A stretch of DNA of 64,000 bases, taken from Streptomyces marispadix (GTDB lineage Bacteria; Actinomycetota; Actinomycetes; Streptomycetales; Streptomycetaceae). Shown here piece after piece: positions 41,037 through 50,773 of the stretch; position 1 is the first letter of the stretch, and each line of letters starts with the position of its first letter. The position numbers and the translations under genes are program-made. The stretch covers positions 6,066,001 to 6,130,000 of the forward strand of contig NZ_JAKWJU010000002.1 in assembly GCF_022524345.1 (NCBI RefSeq). The letters are read 5' to 3'. The notes under the pieces were generated by a model. That model saw nothing but the letters and a program-made list of their open reading frames with translations. It was not told where the DNA came from and searched no databases.

Positions 41037-43067
41037 ATGACAGCGACGACGGACACCGGCACCGGGGACACCGCATCCGCCGCACCCGCCACCTCGCAGG
41101 CGGGCGGCCCTGAGGCCGGGAGTCTCGCCGACCGTGCCGCACGCTCCGCGGCACTCGCCGTGGAGCACCTGCTCGCCAGGCAGGACGAGGCGGGCTGGTG
41201 GAAGGGCGATCTGGAGACCAACGTCACCATGGACGCCGAGGACTTGCTGCTCCGCGAGTTCCTCGGCGTCCGCGACGAGACCACCACGCGGGAGGCGGCC
41301 CGCTTCGTACGCTCCCGGCAGCGCGACGACGGCACCTGGGCCACCTTCCACGGCGGGCCGGGCGACCTCTCCACCACGATCGAGGCGTATGTCGCGCTGC
41401 GCCTGGCGGGCGACGCCCCGCACGCCCCGCACATGGAGCGGGCCTCGGCATGGGTGCGCGAGCAGGGCGGCGTCGCCGCGAGCCGGGTCTTCACACGGAT
41501 CTGGCTGGCGCTCTTCGGCTGGTGGCGCTGGTCGGACCTGCCGGAGATGCCGCCCGAGATGATCTGGTTCCCGAAGTGGTTCCCGCTCAACATCTACGAC
41601 TTCGGCTGCTGGGCGCGGCAGACGATCGTGCCGCTCACCGTCGTCTGCGCGAAGCGCCCCGTACGGGCGGCGCCGTTCTCCCTCGACGAGCTGCACCGCG
41701 ACCCCGCTCGCCCCAACCCGCCCAAAAGCATGGCGCCCGCGGCCAGTTGGGAGGGCTTCTTCGAGCGGCTGGACCGCGCTCTGCACGCCTACCGCCGGAT
41801 CGGCTCGCGCTCGCTGCGCCGGGCCGCGCTGCGCAGCGCCGCCCGCTGGATCATCGAACGGCAGGAGAACGACGGCTGCTGGGGCGGCATCCAGCCGCCG
41901 GCCGTCTACTCGCTGATCGCGCTGCGCCTCCTCGGCTACGACCTCGACCACCCGGTGATGCGTGCCGGGCTGGACTCCCTGGACCGCTACACGGTCCGCT
42001 ACCGGTCCGCCCCGGGCGAGGGCGGCGACCGGGAGGCCGCAGGCGGCACCGCACGGATGGTCGAGGCGTGCCAGTCCCCGGTCTGGGACACCTGCCTCGC
42101 CACCATCGCCCTCGCCGACGCCGGACTGCCGTCCGACCATCCGGCGCTGGTCAAGGCCGCCGACTGGATGCTGGGCGAGCAGGTGCTGCGGAGCGGCGAC
42201 TGGTCCGTACGCAAGCCTCAACTGCCGCCCGGCGGCTGGGCGTTCGAGTTCCACAACGACAACTACCCGGACGCCGACGACACCGCCGAGGTCGTTCTCG
42301 CCCTGCGCCGCGTACGCCACCACGATCAGGTCCGCGTGGACACCGCCGTACGCAGGGCCGTGCGCTGGAGCCTGGGGATGCAGTCGCGCAACGGGGCCTG
42401 GGGCGCCTTCGACGCCGACAACGACAGCCCCTTCCCGAACCGGCTGCCGTTCTGCGACTTCGGCGAAGTCATCGACCCTCCCTCCGCCGATGTCACGGCC
42501 CACATGGTGGAGATGCTCTGCGCCGAGGGCAGGCGCGACGACCCCCGCGTGCGCAGGGCGGTGTCCTGGCTGCTGTCCGAACAGGAGGCGGGCGGCGCCT
42601 GGTTCGGCCGTTGGGGCGTCAACTACGTATACGGCACGGGCTCCGTCGTACCGGCTCTCGTAGCGGCCGGGCTGCCCGCCTCCCATCCGGCCGTGCGCCG
42701 CGCCGTCGGCTGGCTGGAGAGCGTGCAGAACGGCGACGGCGGCTGGGGCGAGGACCTGCGCTCCTACCGGCCCGGGCACGAGCAGGAGTGGGCCGGACGC
42801 GGCACCTCCACCGCCTCGCAGACAGCCTGGGCCCTGATGGCGCTGCTCGCGGCGGGGGAGCGGGAGTCGATGGCGGTGGAGCAGGGCGTGAGCTGGCTCG
42901 CGCGTACGCAGCGGGAGGACGGTTCCTGGGACGAGCCGCACTTCACCGGCACCGGCTTCCCCTGGGACTTCTCGATCAACTACCACCTCTACCGGCAGGT
43001 CTTCCCGCTCACCGCACTCGGCCGGTATCTGCACGGCACGGGCACCGGGACGCGGGAAGAGAGATGA
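41037..43067 (+). CDS. shc: Squalene-hopene cyclase
   Basis: A monotopic membrane triterpene cyclase converting squalene to hopene and hopanol, 676 residues. The catalytic acid motif DADD is at 412-415 (PDADDTAEVVLALRR). Several QW repeats are visible, for example ENDGCWGGIQ, SRNGAWGAFDADN and NGDGGWGEDLRSY. The first 35 residues are a Thr/Ala/Gly-rich extension. The ATG at 41037 follows AAGGAA; a 51-bp gap separates it from the polyprenyl synthase. ATGA overlap with hpnG. Confidence 0.96.
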   Translation: MTATTDTGTGDTASAAPATSQAGGPEAGSLADRAARSAALAVEHLLARQDEAGWWKGDLETNVTMDAEDLLLREFLGVRDETTTREAARFVRSRQRDDGTWATFHGGPGDLSTTIEAYVALRLAGDAPHAPHMERASAWVREQGGVAASRVFTRIWLALFGWWRWSDLPEMPPEMIWFPKWFPLNIYDFGCWARQTIVPLTVVCAKRPVRAAPFSLDELHRDPARPNPPKSMAPAASWEGFFERLDRALHAYRRIGSRSLRRAALRSAARWIIERQENDGCWGGIQPPAVYSLIALRLLGYDLDHPVMRAGLDSLDRYTVRYRSAPGEGGDREAAGGTARMVEACQSPVWDTCLATIALADAGLPSDHPALVKAADWMLGEQVLRSGDWSVRKPQLPPGGWAFEFHNDNYPDADDTAEVVLALRRVRHHDQVRVDTAVRRAVRWSLGMQSRNGAWGAFDADNDSPFPNRLPFCDFGEVIDPPSADVTAHMVEMLCAEGRRDDPRVRRAVSWLLSEQEAGGAWFGRWGVNYVYGTGSVVPALVAAGLPASHPAVRRAVGWLESVQNGDGGWGEDLRSYRPGHEQEWAGRGTSTASQTAWALMALLAAGERESMAVEQGVSWLARTQREDGSWDEPHFTGTGFPWDFSINYHLYRQVFPLTALGRYLHGTGTGTREER

Positions 43068-43720
43068 CGGTATCCGGCGACCGCGGCCCGCTGCTGATCG
43101 CCTGCGCGCTGGGCATCGAGAGGCTCGCGCTGCGGCGCTTCGGCACCGCACCGCCCGGGGCGGACGGGCCGGTCACCGTATTGCGCACCGGCATGGGTCC
43201 CCAGGCCGCCGAACGCGCCGTGGAGCGGGCCCTGCGCGACGAGCGCGAGCCGGGCCGCACCGCCGTGGTTGCGACCGGCTTCTGCGCCGGGCTCATGCCG
43301 GGCATGCACCCCGGCGACCTCGTCGTCGCCGACGAGACTCGGGACGCCACGGGCCGTACCGAGTGCACCGACACGGAGCTGCTGGCCGACGCGCTGCGCC
43401 CCTACGGGACGGTGCACGTCGGGGCGCTCGCCGGCTCCGCGCACATCGTGCACGGGCTCGCCCGTGCCGCCCTGCACACCACTACCGCCGCCGTGGCCGC
43501 GGACATGGAGTCCGCCGCCACGCTGCGTACCGCCCGGCAGACGTCCGTGTCGGAGCGGCAGCGGCCCGTTGCGGCCGTACGGGTGGTGGTCGACGCCCCA
43601 GGACATGAACTGATCCGTCCAGGGACACTGCGAGGTGGAATATCGGCATTCCGCGTACTTCGCGGCGTTATGCCCGCATTCCTCGAATGGCACCGATCCT
43701 TGCTGCTCCCCTGGAGGTGA
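43064..43720 (+). CDS. hpnG: Adenosylhopane nucleosidase HpnG
   Basis: A nucleoside phosphorylase/nucleosidase-fold protein of 218 residues. It removes adenine from adenosylhopane to leave ribosylhopane in the hopanoid side-chain route. Marks: LLIACALGIERLAL at the start, TGMGPQAAERAVERAL near 44, ATGFCAGLMPGMHPGDLVVAD near 70, and the MESAA base-binding region near 149. It is coupled to shc by ATGA and sits eight bases before hpnH, whose ribosome site lies within its own 3' end. Confidence 0.9.
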   Translation: MTVSGDRGPLLIACALGIERLALRRFGTAPPGADGPVTVLRTGMGPQAAERAVERALRDEREPGRTAVVATGFCAGLMPGMHPGDLVVADETRDATGRTECTDTELLADALRPYGTVHVGALAGSAHIVHGLARAALHTTTAAVAADMESAATLRTARQTSVSERQRPVAAVRVVVDAPGHELIRPGTLRGGISAFRVLRGVMPAFLEWHRSLLLPWR

Positions 43721-43727
43721 GCGAGTC

Positions 43728-44741
43728 ATGGCCATGCCTCTGCGCCAGACCGTCCGTATCGGCAGCTATCTCTTCCAGCAGAAGCTGCGAGGCCGCGAGA
43801 AGTTCCCCCTGATCGTGGAGCTGGAACCGCTGTTCGCATGCAATCTGAAGTGCGAGGGCTGCGGGAAGATCCAGCACCCCGCGGGTGTGCTCAAGCAGCG
43901 GATGCCGGTGGCGCAGGCGGTGGGAGCCGTGACGGAGTCGGGTGCGCCGATGGTCTCCATCGCCGGCGGGGAGCCGCTGATGCACCCCCAGATCGGGGAG
44001 ATCGTCCGACAGCTCGTGGCGAAGCGCAAGTACGTCTTCCTGTGCACCAACGCCATGCTGCTGCGCAAGAAACTGGAGGAGTTCACGCCGTCCCGGTACT
44101 TCGCCTTCGCCGTGCACATCGACGGGCTGCGCGAGCGGCACGACGAGTCCGTGGCGAAGGAAGGCGTCTTCGACGAGGCGGTCGAGGCGATGAAGGAGGC
44201 CAAGCGGCGCGGCTTCCGCGTCACCACCAACTCCACCTTCTTCAACACCGACACACCGCAGACCGTCATCGAGGTCCTCGACTACCTCAACGACGAGCTG
44301 AAGGTGGACGAGATGATGGTCTCGCCCGCATACGCCTACGAAAAGGCCCCGGATCAGGAGCACTTCCTCGGCGTCGAGCAGACCCGCGAGCTGTTCCGCA
44401 AGGCGTTCGCCGGGGGCAACAGGCGGCGCTGGCGTCTCAATCACAGCCCCCTGTTCCTCGACTTCCTGGAGGGGCGGGCCGACTTCCCGTGCACCGCCTG
44501 GGCGATCCCCAACTACTCGCTCTTCGGCTGGCAGAGGCCCTGCTATCTGATGAGCGACGGCTATGTGCCGACGTACAAGCAGCTCATCGAGGAAACCGAC
44601 TGGGAGGCGTACGGGCGGGGACGCGATCCGCGGTGCGCCAACTGCATGGCGCACTGCGGCTACGAGCCCACCGCCGTGCTGGCGACGATGGGTTCGCTGA
44701 AGGAGTCGCTGCGCGCGGCGCGGGACACCGTACGCGCCTGA
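43728..44741 (+). CDS. hpnH: Adenosyl-hopene transferase HpnH (radical SAM)
   Basis: A radical SAM enzyme of 337 residues adding the 5'-deoxyadenosyl group to hopene. The iron-sulphur cluster motif CNLKCEGC is Cys38, Cys42, Cys45 (CxxxCxxC). SIAGGEPLMHP near 80 is the SAM-binding GGE motif. A C-terminal cysteine pair region CANCMAHCGYEPT near 301 is conserved in the family. The ATG at 43728 has GGAGG ten bases upstream. Confidence 0.95.
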   Translation: MAMPLRQTVRIGSYLFQQKLRGREKFPLIVELEPLFACNLKCEGCGKIQHPAGVLKQRMPVAQAVGAVTESGAPMVSIAGGEPLMHPQIGEIVRQLVAKRKYVFLCTNAMLLRKKLEEFTPSRYFAFAVHIDGLRERHDESVAKEGVFDEAVEAMKEAKRRGFRVTTNSTFFNTDTPQTVIEVLDYLNDELKVDEMMVSPAYAYEKAPDQEHFLGVEQTRELFRKAFAGGNRRRWRLNHSPLFLDFLEGRADFPCTAWAIPNYSLFGWQRPCYLMSDGYVPTYKQLIEETDWEAYGRGRDPRCANCMAHCGYEPTAVLATMGSLKESLRAARDTVRA

Positions 44742-44901
44742 ACGAGCGGCGAACCGGCCCCGGCGGACGGGCCGTTGGGATCGCGCCAGGTGAACGGGCC
44801 GCAGGGAAACGGCCGTCGGCAACAGGCCGGAGCAGACGGGCCGCAACTGTGCGGGCCCTACACCACGATGACCAGACCGGGACCGAGAAGGGGGCCGGGG
44901 G
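44742..44901. other. Short spacer where ispG and dxs are expected
   Basis: The 160-bp gap contains degenerate ACGGGCCG-type repeats and no gene. In S. coelicolor, as I remember it, ispG and dxs homologues lie here; the repeated spacer may mark their deletion. Confidence 0.5.
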
Positions 44902-46284
44902 ATGAGCGACTTCGACCTCAAGGAGCTGCTGGCGCAGCGCGGAGCCGAGCGGTACGAGCTGCACGCACGCCATCTGAACCACCAGCAGCCGCGGATGCTC
45001 CGCACGATCGGCTTCGACAAGGTCTACGAACGGGCCGAGGGAGCCCTGCTGTTCGACGCCGACGGCAACGACTACCTCGACATGCTCGCCGGGTTCGGCG
45101 TGATGGGAGTCGGACGGAACCACCCCGTGGTGAGGCAGGCGCTGCACGACGTACTCGAAGCACAGCTCGCCGACCTCACCCGCTTCGACTGCCCGCCGCT
45201 GCCGGGGCTGCTCGCCGAGCGGCTGCTCGCGCTGGCGCCCGGCATGGAGCGGGCCTACTTCGGCAACAGCGGAACCGAAGCCGTCGAGACGGCGCTGAAG
45301 TTCGCCCGCTACGCCACCGGACGGCCCCGAATCCTCTACTGCGACCACGCCTTCCACGGGCTCACCACCGGGTCGCTGTCCGTCAACGGTGAGGCGGCGT
45401 TCCGGCGCGGGTTCGGGCCGCTGCTGCCGGATGTGGCCGTGCCGCTGGGTGATCTGAACGCGCTGGAGCGTGAGTTGAGGCGGGGAGAGGTCGCGGCGCT
45501 CATCGTCGAACCCGTCCAGGGCAAGGGCGTGCACCCCGCGCCGCCGGGATATCTGGCCGCGGCGGGCGAACTGCTCCACCGGCACGGCGCGTTGCTGATC
45601 GCGGACGAGGTGCAGACGGGGCTCGGCCGCACCGGGGACTTCTTCGCGTATCAGCACGAGGACGGCGTACAGCCGGACTTGGTGTGTGTGGCGAAGGCGC
45701 TGTCCGGGGGCTACGCGCCCGTCGGTGCGACGCTCGGCAAGGAGTGGATCTTCAGGAAGGTCTACTCGTCGATGGACCGGGTGCAGATCCACTCGGCGAG
45801 CTTCGGCGCCAACGCCCAGGCGATGGCCGCCGGTCTGGCGACGCTGGCCGTCCTGGAGAACGAGGACCTCACGGCGCGGGCCCGCCGCACCGGGGAGGTG
45901 CTGCACTCCCGGCTCTCGGCGCTCGTCGGTCAGTACGAGATGCTGCACGAGGTGCGCGGGCGGGGCCTGATGATCGGCATCGAGTTCGGCAGGCCCAAGT
46001 CACTGAAGCTGCGCGGACGTTGGGCGATGCTCCAGGCCGCGCGCAAGGGACTGTTCGCGCAGATGGTGGTCGTACCGCTGCTTCAGCGGCACCGCATCCT
46101 CACCCAGGTCTCCGGCGACGAACTCGAAGTCATCAAGCTCACGCCGCCGTTGGTGATCGACGAGTCGGACGCCGACCGTTTCGTCCGGGCGTTCAAGGAG
46201 ATCATGGACGAGGCGCACGAAGGCGGGGGCCTGGTATGGGAGTTCGGACGCAACCTGATCAAACAGGCCGCCGCGAACCGCTGA
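44902..46284 (+). CDS. hpnO: Hopanoid aminotransferase HpnO-like
   Basis: A PLP-dependent class III aminotransferase of 460 residues that would convert a hopanoid aldehyde/ribosylhopane derivative to aminobacteriohopanetriol. Marks: GVMGVGRNHP near 71, YFGNSGTEAVETALKFA near 116, LIADEVQTGLGRTGDFF near 232, and the PLP Lys in VCVAKALSGGYAPVGA near 258. The ATG is preceded by a purine-rich AGAAGGGGG run. It is the last gene of the operon and is followed by a convergent phosphatase. Confidence 0.9.
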   Translation: MSDFDLKELLAQRGAERYELHARHLNHQQPRMLRTIGFDKVYERAEGALLFDADGNDYLDMLAGFGVMGVGRNHPVVRQALHDVLEAQLADLTRFDCPPLPGLLAERLLALAPGMERAYFGNSGTEAVETALKFARYATGRPRILYCDHAFHGLTTGSLSVNGEAAFRRGFGPLLPDVAVPLGDLNALERELRRGEVAALIVEPVQGKGVHPAPPGYLAAAGELLHRHGALLIADEVQTGLGRTGDFFAYQHEDGVQPDLVCVAKALSGGYAPVGATLGKEWIFRKVYSSMDRVQIHSASFGANAQAMAAGLATLAVLENEDLTARARRTGEVLHSRLSALVGQYEMLHEVRGRGLMIGIEFGRPKSLKLRGRWAMLQAARKGLFAQMVVVPLLQRHRILTQVSGDELEVIKLTPPLVIDESDADRFVRAFKEIMDEAHEGGGLVWEFGRNLIKQAAANR

Positions 46285-46341
46285 ACGCACCCGCAACCGC
46301 ACTCGCACCCGCACCGGGAGCGGCCCGCCCGCCGTGCCGCG

Positions 46342-47133
46342 TCAGGCGTCCTCCAGCAGCCTCTCCCGCAGACGTTCCCGCGTGGCCGGGTCCAGGCCGA
46401 GCCCCTCGGTGAGGTAGCGCTCGACACCGCCCCACGTCTCCTCGATGGTGGTCATCGCTGCGGCGAGATAGGCGGCACGCGCGTCGAAGAGCGGCGAGAG
46501 CAGCTCCACCACCTCGGGGGACATCTCGCCCTTCGAGCCGCGGTGCATCTTGTAGCGGCGGTGGGGCGAGTTGGAGCGCAGATAGTCCTCCTCGATCGCC
46601 TCCTGGTCCACGCCGACCGCCATCAGCGTCACCGCGACCGACAGTCCCGCACGGTCCTTGCCCGCCGCGCAGTGCATCAGCGCCGGCACGCTGTCGTCCG
46701 CCAGCGCGTGCAGAATCCTGCTGTGCTCGGCCGTGCGGTTCTTGATCATCGAGCGGTACGAGGCGATCATGCGGGCCGCGCCCTGTCCGTCGGCGAGCAC
46801 GGTCCGCAACTGGTCAAGCTCGCCGTCCCGCACCATCTTCCAGAACTCGGCGCCGTCCGCCGGGTCGGAGAGCGGGATGTTGACGTTGCGCACGCCCGGC
46901 AGCTCCACGTCGGGGCCCTCAAGGGCCTGGTCGGCGGAGTTGCGGAAGTCGAAGACGGTGTGCAGTCCCAGGCTGCTGAGGAACCGGGCGTCCTCCGGGG
47001 TCGCGTGGGCGAGATGGCCGCTGCGGAAGAGCACTCCGTGCCGCAGGCGCCGTCCGTCCGCCGTCGGCACTCCGCCGACGTCGCGGAAGTTGCGTACGCC
47101 GGTCAACGTGGGTTCGGTGGACTGCTGGCTCAC
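46342..47133 (-). CDS. Tyrosine-protein phosphatase (Y_phosphatase3/PtpB-type)
   Basis: A cytoplasmic 263-residue phosphatase of the MptpB/Y_phosphatase3 kind. The N-terminal NFRDVGG motif is near 14, and the active-site loop is HCAAGKDRAG (about 153) with Cys and Arg in place. In known members it acts on phosphotyrosine and phosphoinositides. GTG at 47133 has AGGAG before it. It is convergent with hpnO and stands alone. Confidence 0.92.
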   Translation of the reverse strand: MSQQSTEPTLTGVRNFRDVGGVPTADGRRLRHGVLFRSGHLAHATPEDARFLSSLGLHTVFDFRNSADQALEGPDVELPGVRNVNIPLSDPADGAEFWKMVRDGELDQLRTVLADGQGAARMIASYRSMIKNRTAEHSRILHALADDSVPALMHCAAGKDRAGLSVAVTLMAVGVDQEAIEEDYLRSNSPHRRYKMHRGSKGEMSPEVVELLSPLFDARAAYLAAAMTTIEETWGGVERYLTEGLGLDPATRERLRERLLEDA

Positions 47134-47907
47134 GGATGCTCCTCGTCTGCGCGACAGCCTGGTGCCCGCCCCGACGATACGACATGAGTTCGGGTGGGCC
47201 CCGTCCCGTGAAGCGGGACGATGACCCGCGGTGTGCGGGCGTATGCGGAGGGTGTCCCCGCGTGCCCGCCCGTTTCGTCATGCGCGGTGGCCTGTGTGCC
47301 GCCAGGGTCGATTTCAGGCCCCATATCCGGGCCTGCGGCCTGAACATCACGAGGGGTGGCGCGAGGGCGGCTGGACCTGAATATGCCGGTGTCAGCGGAA
47401 GGGTGCGGGTCCTGCATGCACGCGTATGGCCCGTTCGCCCGAATCGCCGCCCGCAGTCAACTGGGTAGGTCAATTCCGGTTGTGAATCGGTTCATGGAGA
47501 CGTGCGGGAGAGCGTCCGTTCAAGCTGGGAGTTCCGCGTCAACTCGCCTCTCCCGGCCGTGAATTCGCAGCTCAGAAGTGATGAATCGGTGAACTCGGTG
47601 ATGGCCGGGGCGACTTGACGCCCTTCCGGAACCGCTCCGGCGGCACCCGCGCAAGGCCCCGTACGAGTGGCTAGGAGTAACTGAAGGGCTGCACAAGGGA
47701 GTTACGCTCACCTCCCGTGACCCCGCGCATACGGCTGCGAATTCACTCGTTAGGAGCTGGCGAAGGGTGGCGAATATGTCATCGGCGTCCGCGATGAGCG
47801 GTTGTGCGCACTAGCGTGGCCGCGGCGCTGCCAGAGCCGGCGTGCACTGTGCCCGTGTGCTTCGAAGAAGCCCGACAGCAGACCTCAAAAGACGACCGAG
47901 GAATCCG
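47134..47907. other. 774-bp region upstream of conservon 2
   Basis: Between divergent phosphatase and cvnA2. It contains nested hairpin options: TTCAGGCC/GGCCTGAA (47313-47320, 47337-47344) and CAGGCCC/GGGCCTG inside it. AT-richer stretches near 47480-47600 and 47650-47800 may hold the conservon promoter. Open frames here show no recognisable protein. Confidence 0.45.
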
Positions 47908-50130
47908 ATGCCTGAACCTCCGAGCCATGCGGTGCAGACAGGAAGGGGAACGTCCGGTCCGGCGGTGAAGTCGGGGCCCCACTCCGGGAACGCTCCCTTG
48001 CCGGTCGCCGCCACGGGACCCCGCGCCGCCGCCCCGCAGGGCGTGACGACGGCGCACACGGCGAGCGCGGCGCCCGCGGTGCTCTCGTCCAACGGCTCAG
48101 GGCCGCGGCACGGCCGCACCTCTCCACGGCAGAGCCCGGGGGACACGGCGCTCAGGCTGCGCATGGTGCGCCTGGCCGTGGTCCCCGCGTGCGTCGTCGC
48201 CGTCGCCGGTGCCGCCGTGGTCGCATACGTGATGCTCGCCGAGGGCAGCACCGACAGCTCGGGAGCCCCCGCGCCCGGCACCGACGGCATCGTGCTCTGG
48301 AGCGTCCTCGGCGCGGCTCTGTTACTCGTCTGCGGCGTGATCTTCGGCGCCGCGCACTCCGCCGGTGCGCAGGCCCGCCGCACCCTCGAACGGCAGAACG
48401 TGCTGCGCCGCTCCGTGGCACGCGGACGTTCCGACATCCGCGCCCTGCTGGCCGGTATCGAGCAGGGCACGTACCCGCGTCCCCGTCCGCTGCCGGCACT
48501 GGCCGAACCGGGCGCGCACGCCGACTCGTTCGACCTGCTCACCCATGAACTCGCCCACGCCCAGCACGCCGCCGAGACGGCGGTCACCGAGGCCGTGGCC
48601 CTCGTACGCAGCAGCACCAGCGGCAGCGAGGAGAAGGTCGAGGTCTTCGTCAACCTCGCCCGCCGTCTCCAGTCCCTCGTGCACCGCGAGATCGAGCTGC
48701 TCGACGAACTGGAGAACGAGGTCGAGGACCCCGACCTGCTCAAGGGCCTCTTCCACGTCGACCACCTCGCCACCCGCATCCGCAGGCACGCGGAGAACCT
48801 CGCCGTGCTCGGCGGCGCCGTCTCCCGCCGCCAGTGGAGCCGCCCGGTCACCATGACCGAAGTGCTGCGCTCCTCCATCGCCGAGGTCGAGCAGTATCCG
48901 CGGGTCAAGCTGGTGCCGCCGATCGAGGGCACCCTGCGCGGCCACGCCGTCGCCGACGTGATCCATCTCCTGGCCGAACTCGTCGAGAACGCAACGGTGT
49001 TCTCCGCACCCGGCACCCAAGTCCTCCTGCGCGCACAGCATGTGACGGCGGGCCTCGCCATCGAGGTCGAGGACCGCGGCCTGGGCATGCCCGCCGCCGA
49101 GCAGAACCGTATGAACGCCGTGCTCTCCGACCCCGAGCGGATCGACGTGGGCGAGCTGCTGCGCGACGGACGCATCGGGCTGTTCGTGGTCTCGGCGCTC
49201 GCACAGCGGCACGGCATCGTCGTACAGCTCCAGAGCAACATCTACGGGGGAATCCAGGCGGTGCTGGTGCTGCCCCGCGAGGTGCTCGGGGACGAGCCCG
49301 CGAGCCCGGCGGAACAGTCCGGCGCGGTCGTCGGGCCCAAGTCCGCCGGTTCGGGGGAGCGGACCCGGATGCCGCGCGCACGCACCGAGAGCACGGAACA
49401 TCCGCTTCCGGCCGCTTCGGAATCCCACGGCGCGCTCCCGTCGCAGGCGCGGTCCGCGGCCGAAGCGGAGCCCGCCCCGGCGGAGGCCCGCCGTCAGCCG
49501 CAGCCCCCGCTGCGGACCAACGGTACGCAGCCGCAGGCCCAGCCCCTTCCACAGCCCCGGCCCCAAGTGCCGCAGACACAGGCGCAGTCACCGGTGGACG
49601 GCGCTTCCTCCGCTTCCGGCACGCCTGCCGCGTCCGGCTTCACGGCCGCGCCCGGCCCGGCCCCTGCGGCCTCGTCGTCGTACTCATCGGCACGGCCCGG
49701 CCCTCAGCCCCACCCCCAGAGCCGGACGCCGGGGCAGCCCGCTCCCGGCGGCGCCCTCAACGGCGAGCGTCCCGAACTGCCCCGCCGCAGGCGGCAGGAG
49801 CATCTCGCGCCCGAGCTGCGGGAGGCGCCGCCCGCCCGTGGCACCGGGGCCGGCGAGAGCTGGGACGAGGAGACGCAGGGCCACGACCCCGGCCTGCTGG
49901 CCGCGTTCCGGCGCGGCACCAGCCTCGCCGAGGAGCCCGGCGCCTCCGGGCCGGGTGCGAGCGGCACCGGTGCCACGGCCCCGGGCGCCTCGGTCCCCGA
50001 CGCCTCGTATGACGCGGCCGGATCGGGCCATGCCGCAGGTGCGTACGGCACCCCCGGCGCGTACGACGCAACCAGTACGAACGACGCCCCCGGCACCGGC
50101 TCCGGCGATGCCCCCCACCCCGCCGACTGA
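47908..50130 (+). CDS. cvnA: Conservon 2 sensor histidine kinase-like protein CvnA
   Basis: Second conservon kinase, 740 residues. Two membrane segments (about 85-107 and 124-146) are followed by a helical dimer region and a HATPase domain (LLAELVENATVFSAPGTQV N box near 355; DGRIGLFVVSALAQRHG near 418). It has no large extracellular sensor. From about 455 to the end the chain is disordered and Pro/Gln/Ala-rich, with LPRRRRQEH near 620. Codon 139 is TTA (48322-48324), so translation should depend on the bldA tRNA. The ATG at 47908 follows GGAA; the upstream GTG-led reading is not supported. Confidence 0.9.
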   Translation: MPEPPSHAVQTGRGTSGPAVKSGPHSGNAPLPVAATGPRAAAPQGVTTAHTASAAPAVLSSNGSGPRHGRTSPRQSPGDTALRLRMVRLAVVPACVVAVAGAAVVAYVMLAEGSTDSSGAPAPGTDGIVLWSVLGAALLLVCGVIFGAAHSAGAQARRTLERQNVLRRSVARGRSDIRALLAGIEQGTYPRPRPLPALAEPGAHADSFDLLTHELAHAQHAAETAVTEAVALVRSSTSGSEEKVEVFVNLARRLQSLVHREIELLDELENEVEDPDLLKGLFHVDHLATRIRRHAENLAVLGGAVSRRQWSRPVTMTEVLRSSIAEVEQYPRVKLVPPIEGTLRGHAVADVIHLLAELVENATVFSAPGTQVLLRAQHVTAGLAIEVEDRGLGMPAAEQNRMNAVLSDPERIDVGELLRDGRIGLFVVSALAQRHGIVVQLQSNIYGGIQAVLVLPREVLGDEPASPAEQSGAVVGPKSAGSGERTRMPRARTESTEHPLPAASESHGALPSQARSAAEAEPAPAEARRQPQPPLRTNGTQPQAQPLPQPRPQVPQTQAQSPVDGASSASGTPAASGFTAAPGPAPAASSSYSSARPGPQPHPQSRTPGQPAPGGALNGERPELPRRRRQEHLAPELREAPPARGTGAGESWDEETQGHDPGLLAAFRRGTSLAEEPGASGPGASGTGATAPGASVPDASYDAAGSGHAAGAYGTPGAYDATSTNDAPGTGSGDAPHPAD

Positions 50131-50345
50131 GGCCCGCCCTGTGCGTTTTCCGCGATCCTCCGGCCTTCGGCACGGGCGCTTCCACCTGCCCACCGTGACG
50201 GCGGATCAGACGTCCCCGAGCCCGCGGCCGTACGCATGCCACGTACGCGCCGCGGGACTGATCCCGAGATTCCGACGGACCGGGCCCGGTACGGCCCTCG
50301 TCCCGCCCGCTCTGCGGTTATCGCCCTGAAGGAGAAGAACGCGTC

Positions 50346-50766
50346 ATGGTGAGCGAAGCCCCCATCGGCCACTCGGCAGACCTGTCCTGGCTGCTGACCG
50401 GACTCGTCCAGCGCGTGCCCCACGCGCGCAGCGCACTGCTGCTGTCCTCCGACGGCCTGGTCAAGGCCTCACACGGTCTGGAGACCGACACCGCCGACCA
50501 CATGGCGGCTCTCGCCTCCGGGCTCTACTCCCTGGCACGCAGCGCCGGCGTGCGTGCGTCTCGGCGACGGCGGTGAGGTGCGCCAGGTGGTGGTGGAGCT
50601 CGACACGTCGCTGCTCTTCGTCTCGACGGCGGGCCAGGGCGCCTGCATCGCCGTGCTCGCCGGGAGCGAGGCCGACGCCGCCGTTCTCGGGTACGAGATG
50701 GCGATGCTGGTGAAGAGCGTCCGCCCCTATCTGGGCACACCTGCGCGACAGCCCGCCGGCCACTGA
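50346..50766 (+). pseudogene. cvnB: Conservon 2 cvnB, frameshifted by a tetranucleotide repeat
   Basis: A roadblock/LC7 partner gene that reads through residues MVSEAPIGHSADLSWLLTGL and on for 68 codons, then shifts frame and stops at 50576. The remainder (LGDGGEVRQVVVELD...) continues in another frame to 50766. The break is at (GCGT)3, 50548-50559; with two copies the frame is restored and the protein would have 138 residues, the same as CvnB1. A GTG at 50554 could start the downstream 70-residue part. AAGGAG precedes the ATG. Real mutation, switchable state or assembly error remain possible. Confidence 0.75.
50548..50559. repeat. (GCGT)3 microsatellite inside cvnB2
   Basis: Three tandem GCGT units sit exactly at the frameshift. 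Loss of one unit, or gain of two, would restore the reading frame. Confidence 0.85.
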
Positions 50767-50773
50767 GGCCCGG

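Noticed and set aside
39486..43151. A 1221-codon open frame antisense to the hopanoid genes
   Set aside because: High GC keeps antisense frames open. Its peptide is Gly/Arg/Pro-rich with no domain, while the plus strand encodes complete known enzymes.
50346..50766. Programmed ribosomal frameshift in cvnB2
   Set aside because: There is no slippery heptamer or downstream pseudoknot, and the shift fits a simple repeat expansion.
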